This document shows, one piece after another, positions 1-5,541 of a stretch of DNA of 15,025 bases. Position numbers and translations under genes: made by a program. Source of the DNA: an uncultured Eubacteriales bacterium (GTDB lineage: Bacteria; Bacillota; Clostridia; Christensenellales; UBA1242); the NCBI GenBank assembly GCA_902796285.1, contig CADBOH010000043.1:1-15025 (forward strand). The letters run 5' to 3'. Position 1 is the first letter of the stretch, and each line of letters begins with the position of its first letter. Below the pieces are notes generated by a model that was not told where the DNA came from, made no database searches, and saw nothing but the letters and a program-made list of their open reading frames with translations.

Positions 1-254
1 CTCAAAAGATATCCAGAGTTATCCTTGTTCACAATCATCCAGGTGGAACTTGCAATCCTTCACCAGATGATGCTGAGGCAACTGTTAGATTTAAAAAAGT
101 TTGTGATTTTGCGGGCTGCACATTAGTTGATTCACTTATTGTTGGTGCCGATGGAATTTACAGCATTGAAACACATGCGATTAAAAGGCGTTTTAATGTT
201 TCCACAGAAGAATTTGCGCAATTATCGAACCTGCAATTGAGGAAACGAGGCTAA
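1..254 (+). CDS. radC: RadC family JAB/MPN-domain protein, C-terminal part
   Basis: This is the 3' end of a gene that enters the window from the left; the readable frame begins at base 3 and stops with TAA at 252-254. The translated tail (about 83 residues) contains HNHPGG followed by NPSPDD, which fits the JAMM metal-binding pattern H-x-H-x7-S-x2-D of RadC proteins. The following segment, with VDSLIVGADGIYSI, also matches the usual RadC C-terminus. RadC was historically linked to DNA repair, but its biochemical role is unresolved; the JAMM fold suggests a zinc-dependent hydrolase. The last 62 nt overlap the opposite-strand gene ending at 193, and its terminator lies inside that gene. Family assignment is secure; the N-terminal helix-hairpin-helix part is outside the window. 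Confidence 0.93.
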   Translation, partial: QKISRVILVHNHPGGTCNPSPDDAEATVRFKKVCDFAGCTLVDSLIVGADGIYSIETHAIKRRFNVSTEEFAQLSNLQLRKRG

Positions 255-570
255 CTAGCAGCAAAATTAACAAAAAAATCCAAAAAGGAGGGAATTTTAT
301 ATTCTCTCTTTTTTTATTTTGTTCTTTTTCAAGTATTTCGTTCCCATACGGCAAAACGCATAGGCAGTAAATTCCGTCATCATCATATTTTATTGAAATG
401 TATTCTTGGCGCTCAAGATAAACAAGAATATTATCAAGCCCATCAAAATCAACACGATATTTTGGTGGCATGGAAGAAATTATATCCTTTGATTCAACAA
501 TTTTGTACGCGCCATTAGGACATTCTTTTATCAATATTTTCAACACAATTTTTGATTTTATGTCTAACAT
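193..570 (-). CDS. Small tail-anchored winged-helix-like membrane protein (copy A)
   Basis: A 125-residue protein of unknown family. Residues 1-80 look like a compact winged-helix-type fold: an N-terminal helix with KIVLKIL, a helix around 43-53 (DGLDNILVYLE), then RQEYISI and DDDGIYCL as a probable beta wing. Residues 81-93 are charged, and about 95-121 form one strongly hydrophobic span, ending LLWKH, so the protein should be tail-anchored with its soluble domain in the cytoplasm. It aligns without gaps over the first 60 residues with the protein encoded divergently at 662-1024, including MxD near the start, VLK, Cys17 and QxYI at 55-58. There is no strong Shine-Dalgarno before the ATG at 570. 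Its 3' end overlaps radC by 62 nt. A regulatory or sensory role is only an inference from the DNA-binding-like fold. Confidence 0.75.
   Translation of the reverse strand: MLDIKSKIVLKILIKECPNGAYKIVESKDIISSMPPKYRVDFDGLDNILVYLERQEYISIKYDDDGIYCLCVLPYGNEILEKEQNKKRENIKFPPFWIFLLILLLVSLVSSIAGSIIAQILLWKH
282..315 (+). terminator. Rho-independent terminator of radC
   Basis: The arm at 285-295 (AAGGAGGGAAT) pairs with 301-311 around a 5-nt loop, with two G-U pairs that form only in plus-strand RNA, followed by a T-rich tail. It sits inside the coding region of the opposite-strand gene 193-570. Confidence 0.7.
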
Positions 571-661
571 TTACTTAATTTTAAACTTAGATTATTCTTT
601 TTATACATTTAAAAAAGTATATTTGATAAAAAATGTGCAAACAATTAATCGGAGAAATTTT

Positions 662-1024
662 GTGCCTGATAGAAATGAAAAGTTGGTTTTAAAATTTTTG
701 TGTAATACGTGTTCCTCAAAGAAGACATATCTTATTTCGCCGCATGAAATAGCTAAAAACGTTTGCAAAAAGACTGTTTTATCAGCAAATGAGATCGATG
801 AAATTATGACAAATTTATCAATGCAGAACTATATTGATTTTGTTGTTTCTGACAGCAAAGATGGATACTTCTATTGTGTAAAATTAAAACAAAAAGGGCA
901 AACATATTTAGATGATAGCCGCAGGCAAAGGAAGGCCTTAATGTTGCTAGTTTTAAGAAGTATGTTTCTGGCCTCGGTGAGTTTTGTTTTTGGGCTAATT
1001 TTAAAGGCCATATTTAAAAGTTAA
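662..1024 (+). CDS. Small tail-anchored winged-helix-like membrane protein (copy B)
   Basis: A 120-residue paralogue of the divergent gene at 193-570, family unknown. I place the start at GTG 662 because GGAG at 651-654 lies 7 nt upstream and because this start aligns residue-for-residue with the ATG of copy A. An open frame continues back to 470, but that stretch is antisense to copy A and is rejected. Shared features with copy A are Asp3, Lys7, VLK at 9-11, Cys17, Ile30, Lys37, Asp46, Ile48, Leu52 and QxYI at 55-58, then a DG-x-Y/F-x-C-like wing. A basic stretch (SRRQRKA, 86-92) precedes one hydrophobic span at about 93-116. Positive charge before the span favours a cytoplasmic N-terminal domain. 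Function cannot be assigned from sequence. Confidence 0.78.
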   Translation: MPDRNEKLVLKFLCNTCSSKKTYLISPHEIAKNVCKKTVLSANEIDEIMTNLSMQNYIDFVVSDSKDGYFYCVKLKQKGQTYLDDSRRQRKALMLLVLRSMFLASVSFVFGLILKAIFKS

Positions 1025-1100
1025 AATATTTGGTTAAATATGATGTTTTTTGTTTATTTTTTCGCTAATTTCTGCTAAAATTTACTCGAAAGGAATAATT

Positions 1101-3059
1101 ATGGACTTTGAATTAGTTTCAAAATACAAGCCTTCTGGTGATCAGCCAGAGGCAATAAACAAACTTGTTGAAGGCTTTAATGATGGGCTTAAAGAACAAG
1201 TGTTATTGGGCGTTACTGGAAGTGGAAAAACATTTACAATGGCCAACATCATAAAGGCTGTTAAAAAGCCTACACTTGTGATAGCCCACAACAAAACACT
1301 GGCTGCACAGTTGTGCAATGAATTTAGAGAATTTTTTCCTCACAATAGGGTTGAGTATTTTGTTTCATACTATGATTATTATCAACCAGAAGCATATATT
1401 GTTTCAACGGATACTTATATTGAAAAGGATATGGCTATAAATGATGAAATAGACAAGTTACGGGCAAGCGCCACTTCCTCAATCTTAGAGAGAGATGATG
1501 TAATTGTTGTTGCATCAGTTTCATGTATCTATGGTCTTGGCAATCCAGAGGAATATTACAACTTACATATTTCACTTCGTGAAGGCGACTTGATTGACCG
1601 AGATGAAGTTATATCAAGATTAATAGATATTCAGTATATGAGAAATGATGTTGATTTTAAAAGGTCAACTTTTAGGGTTAAAGGGGATACATTAGACATA
1701 TTCCCAGCCAATCAGTCGGAACTTGCAATAAAAGTTCAATTTTTTGGAGATGAGATAGAAAAAATATACAATTTCAATCCTGTTACGGGGGATCTAATAA
1801 ACGAGCTCAAATATGTTGCGATCTACCCAGCGACACATTATGCCGTGGGCAGACAAAGGATGGAAACAGCTCTCGAACAAATTGAAAGAGATAGACTTGC
1901 TGCTGTTGATGAATTTACAAGGGAGGGCAAATTGATCGAAGCAGAGCGTATTGGGCAGCGTGTTTCTTATGATGAAGAGATGATGCGTGAAGTTGGTTAT
2001 TGTAGTGGAATTGAAAATTATTCAAGATATTTTGATGGTCGACAACCCGGAGAGGCTCCATATACATTAATTGACTATTTTAGAAAGAACTTTTTAACTA
2101 TTATTGATGAAAGCCATATGACGTTGCCACAAGTCAGGGCAATGTATAATGGAGATAAAGCAAGAAAGCAATCTCTTGTTGAATTTGGATTTAGACTCCC
2201 AGCCGCAAGAGATAATAGACCATTAACTTTTGATGAGTTCAATGATAGGTTGGGTCAGACGCTTTATGTTTCAGCAACGCCAGGGCAATACGAACTTAGT
2301 CGTGCAGGACAAGTTGTAGAGCAGGTTATTAGACCAACCGGGCTTCTTGACCCATATATTGAAGTTAGACCAATCAAAACACAAATCGAAGACCTTATGG
2401 TTGAAATCCAAAAGACAATAAAAAACAAAGCAAGAGTGTTAGTTACAACTTTAACTAAAAAAATGGCTGAAAGCTTGACAACATATTTACAAGAGCACAA
2501 TTTTAAAACCAAATATATGCACTCAGAGATTGACACAATGGAGAGAGTTGAAATTGTAAATGGCTTGAGATCTGGTGAGTTTGATGTGCTGGTCGGTATT
2601 AACTTGCTTAGAGAGGGGCTTGACATGCCTGAGGTAGAACTTGTTTGTATTCTCGATGCCGATAAGGAAGGTTTTTTGAGAAGCGAAGGTGCTTTAATTC
2701 AAACAATTGGTAGAGCAGCGAGAAATGCTAATGGTCACGTGATCATGTATGCAGATACAATGACAGACTCAATGAGGAGAGCAATTGATATAACCCACAA
2801 CAGAAGAAAAGTGCAGGATGAGTATAATAAACAAAATGGCATTATTCCAAAAACAATCATTAAAGAGGTTAAAAATACACTGGAAATCACAAAGAGGGTT
2901 GACGATGGAAAACTTAAGAAGGAAGAGATCCCTGCCGAGATAGAAAAGTTGACTGCAATGATGAAAGTTGCATCTGGCGCACTTGACTTTGAAAGGGCTA
3001 TTGAACTTAGAGAAAAAATCCATAAACTTAGAAAACAATTAGAAAAATTCAAAAAATAG
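1101..3059 (+). CDS. uvrB: UvrABC system protein B (excinuclease helicase subunit)
   Basis: A 652-residue UvrB, about the usual family length. UvrB is loaded onto damaged DNA by UvrA, verifies the lesion with its beta-hairpin, and recruits UvrC for incision. Visible motifs are Walker A GVTGSGKT (37-44), the hairpin-region YYDYYQPEAY followed by STDTYIEKD, the DESH helicase box, VLVTTLTKKMAE (motif IV region), GINLLREGLDMPEV, QTIGRAARN (motif VI), and a C-terminal UVR domain (KLTAMMKVASGALDFERAIELR region) that contacts UvrC. The start at ATG 1101 is supported by AAGGA at 1090-1094. The frame is open further upstream, but that part has no family similarity. A weak extended -10 (TGCTAAAAT, 1073-1081) precedes it without a good -35. 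I see no SOS box. A strong terminator follows. Confidence 0.98.
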   Translation: MDFELVSKYKPSGDQPEAINKLVEGFNDGLKEQVLLGVTGSGKTFTMANIIKAVKKPTLVIAHNKTLAAQLCNEFREFFPHNRVEYFVSYYDYYQPEAYIVSTDTYIEKDMAINDEIDKLRASATSSILERDDVIVVASVSCIYGLGNPEEYYNLHISLREGDLIDRDEVISRLIDIQYMRNDVDFKRSTFRVKGDTLDIFPANQSELAIKVQFFGDEIEKIYNFNPVTGDLINELKYVAIYPATHYAVGRQRMETALEQIERDRLAAVDEFTREGKLIEAERIGQRVSYDEEMMREVGYCSGIENYSRYFDGRQPGEAPYTLIDYFRKNFLTIIDESHMTLPQVRAMYNGDKARKQSLVEFGFRLPAARDNRPLTFDEFNDRLGQTLYVSATPGQYELSRAGQVVEQVIRPTGLLDPYIEVRPIKTQIEDLMVEIQKTIKNKARVLVTTLTKKMAESLTTYLQEHNFKTKYMHSEIDTMERVEIVNGLRSGEFDVLVGINLLREGLDMPEVELVCILDADKEGFLRSEGALIQTIGRAARNANGHVIMYADTMTDSMRRAIDITHNRRKVQDEYNKQNGIIPKTIIKEVKNTLEITKRVDDGKLKKEEIPAEIEKLTAMMKVASGALDFERAIELREKIHKLRKQLEKFKK

Positions 3060-3091
3060 CTATATGCCTTTATTTTAAAGGTGAATACGAC

Positions 3092-3126
3092 AAAAATTAC
3101 AAAATTTATGTTTTGTAATTTTTTTT
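3092..3126 (+). terminator. Rho-independent terminator of uvrB
   Basis: A perfect 13-bp stem: AAAAATTACAAAA at 3092-3104 pairs with 3111-3123 around a 6-nt loop, and the 3' arm runs into a T-tract. Confidence 0.85.
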
Positions 3127-3135
3127 GATAGTGAA

Positions 3136-3175
3136 CGCTATAAATTGCTATTTTAAAGGGTTATAGCGATTTTTT
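3136..3175 (+). terminator. Second hairpin with T-tract; two alternative 5' arms
   Basis: The 3' arm TTATAGCG (3161-3168) pairs perfectly with CGCTATAA (3136-3143). A shifted version of the same arm (3163-3170) pairs instead with ATTGCTAT (3144-3151) with one G-U. T residues follow. It may be a backup terminator between uvrB and the next promoter, or a relic of an attenuator. Confidence 0.45.
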
Positions 3176-3214
3176 GTAAAAAAAACTAAAAATAAAAAAA
3201 TCACAAAAAATTAC

Positions 3215-3243
3215 TTGATAAATTGTTATAAATAATGTATAAT
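3215..3243 (+). promoter_or_regulatory. Sigma-A-type promoter of the oxoamine synthase gene
   Basis: TTGATA (3215-3220), a 17-nt spacer, then a perfect TATAAT (3238-3243). Transcription should start near 3250, giving a leader of about 25 nt with AAAGGA before ATG 3274. An in-frame ATG at 3235 overlaps the -10 box, which excludes it as the start. Confidence 0.85.
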
Positions 3244-3273
3244 GTGTATGTCGTTATAAAAGGAAAGAAGAAA

Positions 3274-4455
3274 ATGGATATTTTTAAGAAAATGATGAAC
3301 GAACAACTTTTTGATCGTGCCCAGAAAGCAGGGATTTACCCTTATTTCCACCAACTCACATCAGGGCAAGATACAGTTGTTCAAATGGAAGGCAGAGAGA
3401 CAATAATGATTGGATCAAACAACTACCTTGGCCTCACTTCACATCCCGAGGTTATAAAGGCCGGTGTTGAGGCGTTAGAGAAGTATGGTTCAGGCTGCTC
3501 TGGTTCAAGATTTTTAAATGGTACTCTTGATATGCACGTTGCTCTTGAAAAAGAACTTGCAGAATTTTTGGGCAAGGAAGCTGTTATGACATTTAGTACT
3601 GGTTTCCAAAGCAATCTTGGAATCATTAGTGCTGTTGTTGGCTTAAATGATTATGTATTATGTGATAAAGAAAACCATGCAAGTATTTACGATGGCTGCA
3701 AACTTAGCTATGGCAAAATGGTTAGATACAACCATAGCGATATGGAGGATCTTGAAAAGAAGCTTGCACAAGTTCCTGAGGACAAAGGTATTTTAATCGT
3801 TACTGATGGCGTATTTAGTATGAGCGGTGAGATCTGCAAACTCCCAGAAATCGTTGCACTTGCAAAAAAATATGGCGCAAGAGTTATGGTTGATGATGCT
3901 CATGGGCTTGGCGTTCTTGGTAAAAGAGGTAGCGGAACTGCTGAATACTTTGGTCTTGTTGATGATGTTGATATTATTATGGGTACATTTTCAAAATCAC
4001 TTGCTTCCCTTGGTGGATACATGGCTGCAAGCAAGAGGGTAATCGAGTATGTAAAACATGTTTCAAGACCATACATCTTCTCAGCATCTATTACACCAGC
4101 ATCTGTTGCGTGTGCTCTTGCTGCACTTAGAATTTTAAAGAGAGAACCAGAAAGAGTTAAGGCACTTGCAGATATTTCAAACTATATGAGAGCTGGTCTT
4201 AAAAAGATGGGAGTTAAAATCATTGAAAGCACAACTCCAATTATTCCAATTTATACTTATGATGATGAAAAAGCTTTCCTTGCTTGCAAAATGTTGCTTG
4301 AAAGAGGCGTTTATGTTAATCCGGTTATTACTCCAGCAACACCTCCTGGAATGGCACTTTTGAGAACTAGCTATACCGCTACCCACACAAAAGAGCAAAT
4401 GGATAAGGCTATGGAAAAAATTAAAGAGGTTTTGGAGCTTCTTGACATTAAATAA
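3274..4455 (+). CDS. PLP-dependent alpha-oxoamine synthase (serine palmitoyltransferase/KBL-like)
   Basis: A 393-residue fold-type I PLP enzyme of the alpha-oxoamine synthase family, which condenses an amino acid with an acyl-CoA and releases CO2. Key residues are visible: SNNYLGL (48-54), GSGCSGSRFLNGT (72-84), His135 in ENHASI (PLP stacking), Asp207 and His210 in VDDAHG, and the Schiff-base Lys241 in GTFSKSLASLGG. The GIYPYFHQL start, the SGSRFLNGTL block and SRPYIFSASI resemble bacterial serine palmitoyltransferase and KBL-like proteins more than BioF. The substrate could be serine plus a long-chain acyl-CoA, or glycine plus acetyl-CoA; sequence alone does not settle it. No threonine dehydrogenase, acyl carrier protein or sphinganine reductase is adjacent. 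The start at ATG 3274 follows AAAGGA with about 10 nt spacing. It has its own promoter and terminator. Confidence 0.9.
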   Translation: MDIFKKMMNEQLFDRAQKAGIYPYFHQLTSGQDTVVQMEGRETIMIGSNNYLGLTSHPEVIKAGVEALEKYGSGCSGSRFLNGTLDMHVALEKELAEFLGKEAVMTFSTGFQSNLGIISAVVGLNDYVLCDKENHASIYDGCKLSYGKMVRYNHSDMEDLEKKLAQVPEDKGILIVTDGVFSMSGEICKLPEIVALAKKYGARVMVDDAHGLGVLGKRGSGTAEYFGLVDDVDIIMGTFSKSLASLGGYMAASKRVIEYVKHVSRPYIFSASITPASVACALAALRILKREPERVKALADISNYMRAGLKKMGVKIIESTTPIIPIYTYDDEKAFLACKMLLERGVYVNPVITPATPPGMALLRTSYTATHTKEQMDKAMEKIKEVLELLDIK

Positions 4456-4482
4456 AAAAAAGACCGTTTTCGGTCTTTTTTT
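4455..4482 (+). terminator. Rho-independent terminator of the oxoamine synthase gene
   Basis: AAAAAAAGACCG (4455-4466) pairs perfectly with 4471-4482 around a TTTT loop. The A and T flanks would let it work in both directions. Confidence 0.92.
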
Positions 4483-4502
4483 GGTAAAAGGAAAATAGTG
4501 AT

Positions 4503-5018
4503 ATGATAAAAATAATTTTTGTTAGGCATGGTAGAGATAAAAATGATAAACTTACACGCCTGGGTATTAAACAAGCAAAGATGGCTGTAAAAGAACTTGA
4601 ATATGAAAACATAGACAAGGTTTTCTGTTCTCCCAAAGGGCGTACTTTGCAAACTGCGAATATCATAGCAAAAAGACTTAAAATAAATCAGGTTAGTATT
4701 GACGAGCGCATTGTTGAAAGGGAAAGAATTGGAGAGAAGGTTGATGAGAAAACCAAACAACTATATGATGCAAATTATTTAAATCCAAACTTTTCTCACA
4801 AAAATCCAGAAGGTTGTAAGGAATATTATGATAGAATAGTTGAATTTTTAAATAATATTTTGCAAAAAGCCAATAAAGATGAAACAATTTTAATTGTTGG
4901 GCACAGTAGCATGTGTTATACCATGAATGCGTATTTTTGCCATAAACCTAGCAACAAATTTTTGGATTGGATTAGGCTAGGCAATTGCAGTAAAATATGT
5001 TTTGAATATGAAAAATAG
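4503..5018 (+). CDS. Histidine phosphatase (phosphoglycerate-mutase-like) family protein
   Basis: A 171-residue single-domain member of the histidine phosphatase superfamily. The N-terminal VRHG motif carries the phospho-accepting His9 next to Arg8. SPKGRTLQTA (43-52) supplies the second phosphate-binding Arg47, a glutamate in the VERERIGE region (about 72-78) is the likely proton donor, and His134 in VGHSS is the second catalytic histidine. Such enzymes remove phosphate from sugar phosphates, nucleotides or proteins; the substrate here is unknown. The start at ATG 4503 is preceded by AAAGGA (4487-4492 region). No convincing promoter lies in the 20 nt after the preceding terminator, so it may depend on read-through from the oxoamine synthase gene. 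No strong terminator follows; only weak AT-rich hairpins occur in 5026-5075. Confidence 0.88.
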   Translation: MIKIIFVRHGRDKNDKLTRLGIKQAKMAVKELEYENIDKVFCSPKGRTLQTANIIAKRLKINQVSIDERIVERERIGEKVDEKTKQLYDANYLNPNFSHKNPEGCKEYYDRIVEFLNNILQKANKDETILIVGHSSMCYTMNAYFCHKPSNKFLDWIRLGNCSKICFEYEK

Positions 5019-5094
5019 AAAAAAGTAATTTTTTAAAATAAATGTTTTTTAGCGCTTATTTTTTTATTTTTGACTTAATTTTTTTTTAAAAAAT

Positions 5095-5124
5095 TTGCAT
5101 CGAAATTTTGTCTTGTGCTATAAT
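5095..5124 (+). promoter_or_regulatory. Promoter of the lipoprotein remnant
   Basis: TTGCAT (5095-5100), an 18-nt spacer, then TATAAT (5119-5124) with an extended TGC before it. A second TGC-TATAAA follows at 5127-5135. The ribosome site AGAGGA (5138-5143) is 9 nt before ATG 5153, so the expression signals are intact although the gene is broken. Confidence 0.75.
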
Positions 5125-5152
5125 TATGCTATAAAAAAGAGGATATATTTAT

Positions 5153-5408
5153 ATGAAAAAATTTCTTATTGTGCTTGACATTAATGATGCCTTTTGCACT
5201 GGCCGCGTGCGGCAGCAATTCAAATAATGATTCTAATAGTGGTTAAAACGAAATTCCAGAAACTTCCGTTGTGTACACATCAATGTCAGGGCTTTCTGTT
5301 GGCAATCATACCATCACAATTTGTGACACAAAAATTTTATACAAAAACACATATTCTTATAGCGGATACACAACCGTTTACGCAAGTGCCAAGGCAACAG
5401 TGAGCTAA
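5153..5408 (+). pseudogene. Decayed lipoprotein gene (frameshift plus in-frame stop)
   Basis: Reading from ATG 5153 gives MKKFLIVL and then goes out of frame. If one extra base near 5177-5179 is removed, the frame continues ALMMPFALAACGSNSNNDS, a textbook lipoprotein signal peptide with lipobox LAAC. That frame meets TAA at 5244-5246 and then runs open again for 53 residues (NEIPETSVVYTSMSG..., ending ASAKATVS) to a final TAA at 5406-5408. Promoter, ribosome binding site and terminator are all present. The gene therefore looks recently inactivated by one insertion and one nonsense change; two assembly errors are the alternative. The mature part is beta-rich and polar and belongs to no family I recognise. 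At about 83 residues it may also have lost internal sequence. Confidence 0.75.
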
Positions 5409-5415
5409 AAATATT

Positions 5416-5448
5416 AAAAAGGGTTTAGATTAAACTAAACCTTTTTTT
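5416..5448 (+). terminator. Rho-independent terminator after the lipoprotein remnant
   Basis: GGTTTAG (5422-5428) pairs with CTAAACC (5435-5441). The stem extends outward through a G-U pair into an A-tract/T-tract, ending in seven T residues. Confidence 0.85.
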
Positions 5449-5505
5449 GTGATTTTATACGCAACGCAAGCAAATTATTAAATTTATGTTTTATAGAGAA
5501 AATGA

Positions 5506-5534
5506 TTGTAAAAATTTGTCAAAAGGGCTATAAT
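5506..5534 (+). promoter_or_regulatory. Promoter of uvrA, abutting the start codon
   Basis: TTGTAA (5506-5511), a 17-nt spacer, then a perfect TATAAT (5529-5534). Only 7 nt separate the -10 from ATG 5542, so the predicted transcription start falls on or next to the start codon. Confidence 0.75.
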
Positions 5535-5541
5535 TAAGATT

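Noticed and set aside
470..661. Upstream 64-codon extension of the copy B gene
   Set aside because: It is antisense to copy A; GTG 662 has a Shine-Dalgarno and aligns exactly with the paralogue's start.
571..661. Divergent promoters for the paralogous pair
   Set aside because: AT-rich with several TATA-like hexamers (for example TATAAA on the minus strand at 605-600), but none has a matching -35 at proper spacing.
1025..1100. LexA/DinR (SOS) box before uvrB, and likewise before uvrA
   Set aside because: No GAAC-N4-GTTC-like palindrome is visible in either upstream region.
5026..5075. Terminator after the histidine phosphatase
   Set aside because: Only short AT-only pairings (AAATAA/TTATTT) with mismatches; too weak to call.
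5194..5403. 69-codon plus-strand open frame in the lipoprotein remnant
   Set aside because: It runs in a different frame from the lipobox sequence and has no ribosome site; it is a by-product of the broken gene.
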